A DNA stretch of 64,000 nucleotides from Pedobacter sp. MR2016-24 (lineage in GTDB: Bacteria > Bacteroidota > Bacteroidia > Sphingobacteriales > Sphingobacteriaceae), in assembly GCF_026239655.1 (NCBI RefSeq), contig NZ_JAPIVO010000005.1, positions 62,001 to 126,000 on the forward strand, written 5' to 3'. Each line of letters opens with the position of its first letter. Position 1 is the stretch's first letter. Made by a program: the position numbers and the translations under genes. Of this stretch, positions 42,673 through 50,788 are shown piece after piece. The notes beneath the pieces are model-generated. The model was given only the letters and a program-made list of their open reading frames with translations, did no database searches and was not told the DNA's origin.

Positions 42673-44136
42673 ATGATGGTCACTAAAATAGCTTCGGAAA
42701 AAGAATTCCTATATGTGCAGATTGCTTCCAGGATAGCGCATCAGATCAGGCAAAACCTACTTAAGAAAGGTGATAAATTACCCTCCGTGAGAGCTTTAAG
42801 TGAAGAGCAGCGAATTAGTATAAGTACAGCCTATAAAGCTTATGTAGAACTGGAAAATACTGGTATGATCGAGGCAAGACCAAAATCAGGTTATTATGTC
42901 AAGTTTTCTTCAAACAGGATGAGCGAAATTCCATCTGTGCAGCTTCCCTTAAAACAGATGGAGCAGAGTGATGTATCTCAGATGATTGCCTTAGTTTATC
43001 AGCAGGTTTCGGGTGAAGGCATTATAGGATTATCGCGTGCTGCACCGCCCGTTAATTTGATACCTGTTGCGAAACTGAATAAATCCATGATGGAAGCATT
43101 GCGTCAGAGTGGTTCGGGAAACACCAGCTATGAGCATTTACAGGGAAATATTTCCCTGCGCCGGCAGGTAGCCAAAAATGCCTTTAACTGGGGTGGAAAC
43201 ATTACAGCAGATGACGTTGTGACCACGCATGGCTGTATGGAAGCCTTAGTTTTTTGCCTCCGCGCAATTACTAATCCGGGCGATCTGGTAGCGATAGAAA
43301 GTCCGGCATATTTTGGAATTTTCAACCTCATGCTGAGTTTGAATTTAAAGGTACTGGAAATCCCGGCAGATGCGGAAACTGGTTTAAACCTGGAATACCT
43401 GGAGAAAGCGCTGGAAACACTACCCGTTAAAGCGTGTTTATTTGTGCCTAATTTCAGTAATCCTACCGGGAGTTGTATGCCGGACGCACGCAAACGGCAG
43501 CTGGTTAAATTATTGAGTGAAAAACAGATTCCAATGATAGAGGATGACATCTATGGCGAGATTTACTTTGGCAAAAGCAGACCACGTACGTGTAAAAGTT
43601 ATGATTTGCAGGGTCTGGTGATGTTATGTTCATCCGTTTCAAAATCAATTGCGCCAGGCTACCGGGTGGGCTGGTGTATACCTGGAATTTTTAAAGATCA
43701 GGTACTTAATATCAAGATGATCCATACCGTTTCTTCATCCACACCTACACAGGCTGCTATAGCACATTTTTTCGAAACCGGACGTTATGATTTACATATG
43801 CGTAATTTACGCAAAGTGCTTTATACCCAATGCCTGCGATATATGCAGGGTATTGAAAAGTATTTTCCTGAAGGTACGATGATCAGCCGTCCCCGGGGCG
43901 GTTATGCTTTATGGATAGAACTGGATAAAAGTATAAATGCTTTTGAACTCTATAACGCGGCAATAGCACAGCAAATCAGTATTGCACCGGGTCAGATTTT
44001 TAGTACCGATTCCCGCTTTTCTAATTTTTTACGGATTAGTTTTGGAGCGGTATATGATAATGCAATTGATAAAAGTCTGCAGGTTTTAGGAGAGATCATC
44101 CACAAACTTATTAAACGTTATCCAAAAAAAATCTAA
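42673..44136 (+). CDS. MocR family regulator (GntR winged helix fused to aminotransferase)
   Basis: A 487-residue fusion protein. Residues of about 10-80 are a GntR-type winged helix (GDKLPSVRALSEEQRISISTAY, then GMIEARPKSGYYV). Residues of about 115-480 are a fold-type I aminotransferase domain with NFSNPTGS, a Schiff-base Lys324 in SSVSKSIAPGYRVGW, and PRGGYALWIEL. MocR proteins sense amines or PLP compounds and usually control a divergent PLP-linked gene, which fits the divergent class V aminotransferase here. It is convergent with the PAS kinase gene. Confidence 0.93.
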   Translation: MMVTKIASEKEFLYVQIASRIAHQIRQNLLKKGDKLPSVRALSEEQRISISTAYKAYVELENTGMIEARPKSGYYVKFSSNRMSEIPSVQLPLKQMEQSDVSQMIALVYQQVSGEGIIGLSRAAPPVNLIPVAKLNKSMMEALRQSGSGNTSYEHLQGNISLRRQVAKNAFNWGGNITADDVVTTHGCMEALVFCLRAITNPGDLVAIESPAYFGIFNLMLSLNLKVLEIPADAETGLNLEYLEKALETLPVKACLFVPNFSNPTGSCMPDARKRQLVKLLSEKQIPMIEDDIYGEIYFGKSRPRTCKSYDLQGLVMLCSSVSKSIAPGYRVGWCIPGIFKDQVLNIKMIHTVSSSTPTQAAIAHFFETGRYDLHMRNLRKVLYTQCLRYMQGIEKYFPEGTMISRPRGGYALWIELDKSINAFELYNAAIAQQISIAPGQIFSTDSRFSNFLRISFGAVYDNAIDKSLQVLGEIIHKLIKRYPKKI

Positions 44137-44192
44137 TCTAGTTTTCTCCATTGACAAATTGAGCAAGTTAAAAATTCATAGCTATCCCAATC

Positions 44193-45338
44193 CTATTTTT
44201 TAAAGGACAATTTAAAAGTTGTACTCATTCCCAATTCACTGAACGCTTCAATTTTTCCCTGCAAAGCCTCTATTTGCGCTCTGATGATGAATAAGCCCAA
44301 ACCCTTTGCATCAGAATTGCCATTAAAGGTTTTATACATGCCAAATAACTGATCCTGGTATTTATCCAGATCAATCCCTACACCATTGTCTTTGAATGTT
44401 AATATAGTATAGATGTCGTCAGAACAGATACTGATACTGATACTGATCTGTAATGGACGATCCGGCGACTTATATTTTAGCGAATTAGTAATTAAATTCA
44501 ACAGGATACTTTCAAAGTACGAGGGATTGGTTTCAATATAATCTTCTTCATTCAAGTTATACACCATACTTGTATCAGCATTAGCAACCAGATTTTCAAT
44601 ACTTTTCAGGATGCTTTCGATCTCCTTTTGAATATAAATCTTTTTGATAGAAAGGTTGGTCTGAGACTGGATACTGATGACTTCATTTAAATTGTGGATA
44701 GTAGCATCCAAGCTACCCACACTGGTCTTCAGCATATCCCATAAAACTACCTGCTCTTCCGCATCTTCCAGCTCGGTCAGGTTGATAATACCTAATATAT
44801 TGGCCACATGTGACCGTACATTATGCGAAACAATATAAGTAAAATTGATCAGACGCTTATTCTGTTGTGATGTGATGTCCACCAGCGCACGTAACTCTTC
44901 TTGTTTTATAATTTGCGAGGTAATATCATGGCCAATACAAAGCACTTCCAGGGGCTCTTCATTCTTATCAAATAAGAGTGAAAATTCCCATTGCGTGTAT
45001 AAAAACTGATCACGAACCGGCTTTCTGAGAATTACCCACTGTGATTTTTCCGGTTCCTGAAAAAGTAAAGTCACGGTATCTATACAGAGTTGATGATCTT
45101 CCGGTAAAATGTGATTTAAAGATGGTTGTCCAATCCAGACCAATGGATCAATCTCGAATCGTTTAGCGAAGAACGGATTCATATAGGCATAATTGCCCAA
45201 CAGATCAGTATTTATAATATAGAAAGAGTTATTATCAATAATTGATTTGTAATAATCATTATCTCTTTGAACTTGTTCCAGAAGGCTGTCGGAACTATTA
45301 ATCATATCAATTTTGCTAAGTAGATCATTGCAATCCAT
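44193..45338 (-). CDS. PAS domain sensor histidine kinase
   Basis: About 381 residues. A PAS domain (about 35-150: YIINTDLLGNYAYMNPFF) is joined to the kinase core: H box YIVSHNVRSHVANIL, N box NLITNSLKYKS, G1 FKDNGVGIDL and G2 DAKGLGLFII. No transmembrane segment is present, so it is a cytoplasmic sensor. No response regulator gene is adjacent, so it is an orphan kinase. The frame is open to 45395; the ATG at 45338 (MDCNDLLSKID) is preferred because the extra 19 residues look non-homologous. Confidence 0.88.
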   Translation of the reverse strand: MDCNDLLSKIDMINSSDSLLEQVQRDNDYYKSIIDNNSFYIINTDLLGNYAYMNPFFAKRFEIDPLVWIGQPSLNHILPEDHQLCIDTVTLLFQEPEKSQWVILRKPVRDQFLYTQWEFSLLFDKNEEPLEVLCIGHDITSQIIKQEELRALVDITSQQNKRLINFTYIVSHNVRSHVANILGIINLTELEDAEEQVVLWDMLKTSVGSLDATIHNLNEVISIQSQTNLSIKKIYIQKEIESILKSIENLVANADTSMVYNLNEEDYIETNPSYFESILLNLITNSLKYKSPDRPLQISISISICSDDIYTILTFKDNGVGIDLDKYQDQLFGMYKTFNGNSDAKGLGLFIIRAQIEALQGKIEAFSELGMSTTFKLSFKK

Positions 45339-45409
45339 ATAATTATGCGCTGATGCGGCAAGATACACCAATATATCCCAACATACAGGTAACAAACCGG
45401 GAACTCTTC

Positions 45410-45435
45410 ATAATAACACATATATATGTTATTAT
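45410..45435. promoter_or_regulatory. 26-bp near-palindrome between the kinase and SDR genes
   Basis: Arms ATAATAACA and TGTTATTAT are perfect inverted repeats around an 8-bp CATATATA centre. It lies in the 328-bp region (45339-45666) between divergent genes, where I see no gene. Its position suits an operator for either. Confidence 0.4.
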
Positions 45436-45608
45436 GTATCATTTCAACATCACCTGCAAGTAAATAACTGACAATCAACTATAAATGAAATCCCAGGGTC
45501 TTTATCAATCGTTTTTGTGACCCCGGTTACTGATCATCCGGATCAGGCCAGGTTTGAATTATACAACTATCGGTTTGGATAGAACAAACGCAATGTATTA
45601 AGGGCAGC

Positions 45609-45616
45609 TAACTTTG
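45609..45616 (+). promoter_or_regulatory. -7 promoter box for the SDR gene
   Basis: TAACTTTG matches TAnnTTTG. It overlaps an in-frame GTG at 45616, which therefore cannot be the start codon. This supports the ATG at 45667. Confidence 0.45.
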
Positions 45617-45666
45617 TGTTATCAATAATGGCGTTTAATTATTCACAGCAATTTAGATCAAACACA

Positions 45667-46497
45667 ATGAAAACTATTTTAATAACAGGTGCATCATCAG
45701 GCATAGGAAAAGCAACGGCTAAAAAATTTGCAGCTGCAGGATGGAATGTCATCGCATCCATGCGCTCGCCGGAAAAGGAAGCTGAACTATCATTGCTGGA
45801 AAACGTAATGGTGATCAGACTCGACGTGCAGGATAAGGAAAGTATCCGCGAAGCAATACACTCAGGAATCAATAAGTTCGGTACTATTGACACCGTGGTT
45901 AACAATGCCGGTTTTGGTATTCTGGGTGCTTTTGAAAAATCTACTGACGAACAGATACAAAATCAGTTCAGTGTAAATGTATTTGGCGTGATGAACGTGA
46001 TCAAAGCGATTCTCCCCCATTTCAGGGAAAAACAAGATGGAACAATAATCAATATTACCTCACAGGGCGGAAGAGTTACCTTCCCTACCTGCAGTTTATA
46101 CCATTCCACAAAGTTTGCCATTGAAGGTTTTTCAGAGTCGTTAGCCTACGAATTACTTTCGCAAAATATTACCGTAAAAATTGTAGAGCCGGGTTCTACT
46201 GAAAGTAATTTCTTTAGTGCTGCAGGTATGGCGGCAGATCAAGGTATTACAGCGTATGAAGAATTTGATAAAATTGCACTCGATAACTGGAATAAGAATG
46301 ATACCATGACTTCAAAGTCAGCGGAAATTGCTGAGGTGATCTACCAGGCAGCTACCGATAATAAAAATCAGCTGCGCTATATGGCCGGGAAAGATACAGC
46401 GCTGTACTTCGGAATCAGAAAAGGCGAAGATCAGGAATATGTAAACTACATGAGAAAAGCTTTTATTCCTGAAATACTCGAAAAGCGAAATAAATAA
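45667..46497 (+). CDS. SDR family oxidoreductase
   Basis: About 276 residues of classical SDR. ILITGASSGIGKATAKKFA (TGxxxGxG) sits at the N-terminus when starting at 45667, with LDVQDKES, VNNAGFGILG, a catalytic Ser in NITSQGGR, and the YHSTK active site. The C-terminal substrate region (DTALYFGIRKGEDQEY) is not assigned. It is followed 121 bp later by an AraC gene on the same strand, probably its regulator. Confidence 0.92.
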   Translation: MKTILITGASSGIGKATAKKFAAAGWNVIASMRSPEKEAELSLLENVMVIRLDVQDKESIREAIHSGINKFGTIDTVVNNAGFGILGAFEKSTDEQIQNQFSVNVFGVMNVIKAILPHFREKQDGTIINITSQGGRVTFPTCSLYHSTKFAIEGFSESLAYELLSQNITVKIVEPGSTESNFFSAAGMAADQGITAYEEFDKIALDNWNKNDTMTSKSAEIAEVIYQAATDNKNQLRYMAGKDTALYFGIRKGEDQEYVNYMRKAFIPEILEKRNK

Positions 46498-46618
46498 ATA
46501 CCAGCATACCCGATATACATTTCAGGACTGTAATTCTTACATCAGTAGCTTTAAACATTTGGTATCCGGAAAACCGTCTTTTTGAAACTTTTATCATAAC
46601 ATTACCTTAGCTTAGTAT

Positions 46619-47524
46619 ATGGAAAAAACAGAGTTGCTTGAAGATTTCTATAGAGAAAAATTCAATGTTTCCCGGTCTGAGCTGAATCATAAGGAGCTGC
46701 AATTTGCGATATTTACCAATGAAGAATGCGCGAATGGCACAAGCATGAAATACCGGCGCAGGGATTTTTATAAGGTATCCCTATTCAAAGGAAAGATATT
46801 AATCCATTATGGCGACAAGAGTCTGGAAGTTTCGGGAGTTGCGCTGGTATTTTTTAATCCTGATATTCCCTATACTGTTGAAATGCTGGAAGAAACTAAC
46901 TATGGAGGGTATTTAATTTTCAGGGAAAACTATCTTAATGAATATGTAAGGACTAACATCCGGGATTTCCCCTTATTTGCGAACGCATCAAGACCAATCT
47001 ATATGTTAAACGAAGAGCAGGAAAAGACAGCGGATAAAATATTCATGAAAGCGCATAAAGAGATGAATTCCGATTATGCCTACAAACATGATCTTATCCG
47101 GAATCAGGTGCTGGAGCTGATGCATTTTGCACAAAGAATGTTGCCGACAGAGACGATCTATCAAAATATAGATGCAAAGCTGAGAATCACCAACGTCTTT
47201 CTTGAACTGCTGGACAGACAATTCCCGGTGGAATCGGCAAATCAGGAATTTGAATTACGTGCTGCCGGTGATTATGCCGGGAAACTCGGTCTGCATGTGA
47301 ATTATTTGAATCGTGCTGTCAAATCTGTTACCGGACGCACCACGACCGAGCATATTGCTGAAAGACTTACAAATGAAGCAATTGCAATGCTGAAACACAC
47401 AGACTGGAATATCTCGGAAATCAGCTATAGCCTTGGCTTTGCAGACCTATCCCATTTTAACCATTTTTTCAAGAAACATACCCGGCAAACGCCATCAACT
47501 TACAGAATAATAAACGGAAATTAG
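46619..47524 (+). CDS. AraC family transcriptional regulator
   Basis: A 301-residue protein with a sensor domain (SLFKGKILIHYGDKSLEVS and FFNPDIPYTVEML) and C-terminal AraC HTH motifs (AGKLGLHVNYLNRAVKSVTG and ISEISYSLGFADLSHFNHFF). The downstream NuiA-like gene starts 11 bp after its stop, so the two may share a transcript, though their functions seem unrelated. It is the sixth AraC regulator in this window. Confidence 0.9.
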   Translation: MEKTELLEDFYREKFNVSRSELNHKELQFAIFTNEECANGTSMKYRRRDFYKVSLFKGKILIHYGDKSLEVSGVALVFFNPDIPYTVEMLEETNYGGYLIFRENYLNEYVRTNIRDFPLFANASRPIYMLNEEQEKTADKIFMKAHKEMNSDYAYKHDLIRNQVLELMHFAQRMLPTETIYQNIDAKLRITNVFLELLDRQFPVESANQEFELRAAGDYAGKLGLHVNYLNRAVKSVTGRTTTEHIAERLTNEAIAMLKHTDWNISEISYSLGFADLSHFNHFFKKHTRQTPSTYRIINGN

Positions 47525-47535
47525 GTTTACAACCG

Positions 47536-47931
47536 ATGCTTAAAACTATGAAATCGACACAAATAAAACTGGAAAGCGCAGCAGATGGTCTGTTAATGAT
47601 GAGTGAATCAGATTATCCTTTCACCTGGTTCGAAACACCGGTAGACCAACTTGATGAAAAGCTTATTCTCCAACTTGCCGGAAAACCAGAGGGTTCGGTT
47701 ATTGAGAAAACAGATCTTGATCACTTATTAAGGAATATGACCAGTACCTCCTCTGGTACGGTAAATCAGGAAACAGCAAAAAAATTCAGCAGCCTGTCAA
47801 GCGGAATAAAAGAAGAGCTTACAGATGTGGTGGTTTACCGGGTTGGAGAAGTCCGGATTGAAGTGCTTATTGCTGGAATCACGAAAGAAGGAAAAGTTGC
47901 AGGAATGCGCACGCAATTGATAGAAACGTAA
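47536..47931 (+). CDS. NuiA-like nuclease inhibitor
   Basis: A 131-residue cytoplasmic protein with no signal peptide. The segment GLLMMSESDYPFTWFE (18-33) matches the nuclease A inhibitor (NuiA) family, whose members I recall as beginning LLxPSESDYPF. From memory of the Anabaena NucA-NuiA complex, a Glu near position 24 and a C-terminal Thr contact the nuclease site. This protein has E24 and ends in IET. The target would be the DRGH nuclease encoded convergently 66 bp away. An ATG at 47548 is an alternative start (MKSTQIKLE), which would shift the numbering by four. Confidence 0.85.
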   Translation: MLKTMKSTQIKLESAADGLLMMSESDYPFTWFETPVDQLDEKLILQLAGKPEGSVIEKTDLDHLLRNMTSTSSGTVNQETAKKFSSLSSGIKEELTDVVVYRVGEVRIEVLIAGITKEGKVAGMRTQLIET

Positions 47932-47936
47932 ATTTA

Positions 47937-47982
47937 TAAAAAACAGACCTTTGCAAGCGGTCTTGCAAAGGTCTGTTTTTTT
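47937..47982. terminator. Strong bidirectional terminator between inhibitor and nuclease genes
   Basis: A perfect 17-bp stem (AAACAGACCTTTGCAAG at 47941-47957 with its complement at 47962-47978) surrounds a CGGT loop. A tracts lie on the left and T tracts on the right, so it can stop transcription from both convergent genes. Confidence 0.9.
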
Positions 47983-47996
47983 AACATCGGAAATGA

Positions 47997-49385
47997 TTAC
48001 TGATTGTCCACCCCGGTCTCTAATGCATCCTGCACAGCCTGCGGCAGCGCCGATAAAAGGTTATAACCTGTAGCAGACTCTATACTTCTGACAGAGCAGC
48101 GGTACTGTTTCCAGTCTGTACCAATACTATTGGTATTTGGTGTATTCACTGCTATTACTCTGGTCGTGCTGTTCATACGGCTCAGGTCTCCATTTCCATT
48201 CGGCAAAACAACAATCACTTTCCACACATTTGATGGAACTGTAACATTACCGCCGTCAATCGTTGTTGCAAAGCCATTTGAACCCGTTCCGCCGGTACCA
48301 TAACTGCCCATAATAATATATACTTCATTACCAGCCGTTACCAGTGATCGTGAATAATTTTCTAAGGTAGCCCATGACTGCTGATTGTTATTTGATGCCT
48401 GGGGAATCATATTTGTCATCAGAAATGTAGCCTGGTTAGCCGCAGTTGACGAAGTGCGGTCGCCACTTGGACAATTATGCCCCCTATCGAAACCCGAACC
48501 TGAATAACTGGTATTCTGCACATGGTACCAGCTTGATGGTAAACTCGGATCTGCACGGAAATCATCTGTACGACCTGTTGAACCCAGACTACTACTGCCT
48601 GCATACCAGCTCACCCAGTTCGGTGTTCCCCTGTCGCGATTATAACTCTCCACAAAATAAGTCTGATCCATCAGGTAATTAGTAGCTGAAGTAAGGCTGC
48701 TTGTTGCCCCGCTGGGATTGCCTAATAACAGGTTTGTATTATCGCCAACGGAACCACCGGAGCCACCATCGCCTCCACCACCAGTATTGCCATCATCATA
48801 ACTATTAATGGTGAAGTCGTCTATATTGATCCGGTTAGTTCCACCGGTAGTTTTTCTGATCTGGAAACGTAAGGTTCCGGCCTGATTAACAGTAAAAGTA
48901 GCTGTATTTAACGCTGTACCAGATGCAGTAACTGTAGCACCTGTCTGCGTATAACTGCTTCCGCCATTGGCAGATACCCATAACTGGAAGTTTGAAGCCG
49001 CATCAGTTCCATAAACAGCATATTTAAAAGTTACTGTGGAAGCACCTGTAGTTACGTTAAAATTCATGCCCAGTATACCGGTATTACGGATCCGTACCGA
49101 CTGTGCGCCGGACTTGCGATCCGTAGAACTGTTGCCCACCAACGCATCATTGAGTGTCCAGGACCCACTACCGAAAGTTACATTGCCGGTAGCATAAGCT
49201 GTTTTGGTACCTGATTCAAAAGTTTCGGCAAAAGTCTGTGTGATGGCACGAGCGAGCGACATGGAAGATTTTTCAGAAAGATTTGCATTTAAAGCAGCTT
49301 CTTCAGGTGCAGCTATTTGTTTTGAGCAGGCAACAAAAAAGAAAGCGGTAGTCAGCGTACTCAGCAGTAAGTTTTTCAAATTCAT
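47997..49385 (-). CDS. DNA/RNA non-specific endonuclease, lipoprotein (NucA/EndoG family)
   Basis: About 462 residues. The N-terminus is a lipoprotein signal with lipobox FFVAC, so the enzyme is anchored in the envelope or exported. Residues of about 45-210 are a beta-sandwich domain (TETF-like start, VTFKYAVYGTDAASNFQLWVS). A Gly-rich hinge follows, then the beta-beta-alpha-metal nuclease domain with FDRGHNCPSGDR (D300, R301, G302, H303) as the catalytic DRGH motif and a downstream metal Asn. It degrades DNA and RNA without sequence preference. The start at 49385 was chosen because it gives a proper lipoprotein signal; the frame opens at 49433. Confidence 0.93.
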   Translation of the reverse strand: MNLKNLLLSTLTTAFFFVACSKQIAAPEEAALNANLSEKSSMSLARAITQTFAETFESGTKTAYATGNVTFGSGSWTLNDALVGNSSTDRKSGAQSVRIRNTGILGMNFNVTTGASTVTFKYAVYGTDAASNFQLWVSANGGSSYTQTGATVTASGTALNTATFTVNQAGTLRFQIRKTTGGTNRINIDDFTINSYDDGNTGGGGDGGSGGSVGDNTNLLLGNPSGATSSLTSATNYLMDQTYFVESYNRDRGTPNWVSWYAGSSSLGSTGRTDDFRADPSLPSSWYHVQNTSYSGSGFDRGHNCPSGDRTSSTAANQATFLMTNMIPQASNNNQQSWATLENYSRSLVTAGNEVYIIMGSYGTGGTGSNGFATTIDGGNVTVPSNVWKVIVVLPNGNGDLSRMNSTTRVIAVNTPNTNSIGTDWKQYRCSVRSIESATGYNLLSALPQAVQDALETGVDNQ

Positions 49386-49657
49386 AAAGATTGTTTTAAA
49401 TAGGATTATGTAATACAATATCGGCATCTGCATGTTAATACAGCATTAATTGATTATTTATTTCAGCTTATTATCATTTTATTATGCTGCAACAGTAGGA
49501 TATACAATGCGGCGGTAAAGGCAACTATTCCAATACATTCGCAGCGATCAGTCCAGCATTCAGGAATAAGAATGACAGGATTATCACAAAACCGGGTTAC
49601 CTTTTGCACTAAATAGTATTAACTAATGAAAACAAGACATTTCAACAAAACAGTATT

Positions 49658-49861
49658 ATGAAAAATATATTCAAATTTGGCTTTTTAGCTTTCGCAATTT
49701 CATTATCAGTAGCGGCATGTGGTAGTAACAAAGAAGCAGGTGCAACTGATTCTACTTCAACTGACACTACAATGGCAGATACTTCAATGACTGGTATGGA
49801 CACTACAGCAAAAGATACTGCTGCTACAGATACATTAGTTAAAGACACTACAAAAATGTAA
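49658..49861 (+). CDS. Small Thr/Asp-rich lipoprotein
   Basis: A 67-residue protein with a lipoprotein signal (FGFLAFAISLSVAACGS, lipobox SVAAC). The mature part is almost all Thr, Asp, Ser, Ala and Met, with repeated TSTDTT, DTSM, MDTTAKDT and DTLVKDTT units. Such short acidic, disordered lipoproteins occur widely in this lineage without known function. The nearby terminator and good signal peptide argue that it is a real gene despite its composition. Confidence 0.7.
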   Translation: MKNIFKFGFLAFAISLSVAACGSNKEAGATDSTSTDTTMADTSMTGMDTTAKDTAATDTLVKDTTKM

Positions 49862-49880
49862 TTTAAGCTTTTAAAAGCTG

Positions 49881-49924
49881 AAAAAAAGCCTGATCAATCA
49901 TCCAATTGGTCAGGCTTTTTTTTA
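49881..49924. terminator. Bidirectional terminator, end of the cyanophycinase operon
   Basis: AAAAAGCCTGATCAAT pairs with ATTGGTCAGGCTTTTT (one G-T wobble), with a loop of about 6 nt and long A and T tracts on both sides. It serves the small lipoprotein gene (+) and the cyanophycinase operon (-). Confidence 0.88.
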
Positions 49925-49942
49925 TAAAATTCTCCTGTAATG

Positions 49943-50788
49943 CTACTGTTTTTTCAGTAAAAACTGATCACCTGCTGTATACAGGTTAAACTCCAGACCA
50001 TCCAGTTTGATCAAATTTTTACTGGTAACTTTTAAGTTTTTTGGTTTGGAGATTCGCAGCACCTGACTCGCTCCCGCAACGGTTACCTTTTTCTGCTGAA
50101 CAATAATAGCTGTCCCTTCATCTATGCCAATGCATTCATATTTAGGATATGCTGCCAGTGCAGAGATCAGTCGATTATATCTGCTGCGTTTAAGAAAATG
50201 CTGATCGATAATTACACCATCCAGCAAACCCATTCCTTCTTCAAACTCAATATTCCCGGTCCACAATTTATTGAACGTTTCTTTATAGACGCTGTCTTGT
50301 AATTGAGTGCCGGTAATCATCTGTTTGCTCATTACTGCTGCTCCTGCACTGGTACCTGCAATAGTGGCTCCATTTTGATAAGCCTCATGGATTGCGGCAT
50401 AAACTGGCGTGTGCAACACTGCTTTCATAAAACGGCTTTGGTCGCCGCCAGCAATATAAATCAACCTCGCTCCTTTTAAAGAATCAAGCCAATTTTTGTT
50501 ATTCACTTGCTCTGGTGTAAAATTCAAGGCAGCAATGTTGTTTTTCGAGAAGGCAGTTATCTGCTTTTTAATAGCGTTGAAAGAAGCTTCCGGCTCTGCA
50601 GTGGCCATCGGTAAAACAATGATATAATCCTTTTGCTGCATGGCCGATGTTTCGAGAAGCGACTGTATCAGTTCGGGGGAGCGCGTGCCTCCTCCAATGA
50701 TAAAGAGCTTTCCCTTTTGTGCCATCAGCTGGGTAGCTGACAGCAAAAGGATAAAAATAAACGCATAAGTACGATATATATATTTCAT
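49943..50788 (-). CDS. Cyanophycinase (peptidase S51 family), secreted
   Basis: A 281-residue protein with a signal peptide ending near residue 23 (SATQLMAQK), so extracytoplasmic as in CphE-type enzymes. Family motifs are GKLFIIGGG, GTSAGAAVM with nucleophile S147, DQHFLKRSRYNRL and GIDEGTA. Cyanophycinases cut multi-L-arginyl-poly-L-aspartate to beta-Asp-Arg dipeptides. The ATG overlaps the isoaspartyl peptidase stop by one base (TAATG), so translation is coupled. It is the last gene of an ECF sigma-FecR-SusC-SusD-peptidase operon. Other beta-aspartyl polymers are a possible substrate. Confidence 0.93.
   Translation of the reverse strand: MKYIYRTYAFIFILLLSATQLMAQKGKLFIIGGGTRSPELIQSLLETSAMQQKDYIIVLPMATAEPEASFNAIKKQITAFSKNNIAALNFTPEQVNNKNWLDSLKGARLIYIAGGDQSRFMKAVLHTPVYAAIHEAYQNGATIAGTSAGAAVMSKQMITGTQLQDSVYKETFNKLWTGNIEFEEGMGLLDGVIIDQHFLKRSRYNRLISALAAYPKYECIGIDEGTAIIVQQKKVTVAGASQVLRISKPKNLKVTSKNLIKLDGLEFNLYTAGDQFLLKKQ

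Noticed and set aside
49642..49848. Minus-strand open frame rich in Val and Ser
   Set aside because: Low-complexity mirror of the Thr/Asp repeats of the small lipoprotein on the plus strand.
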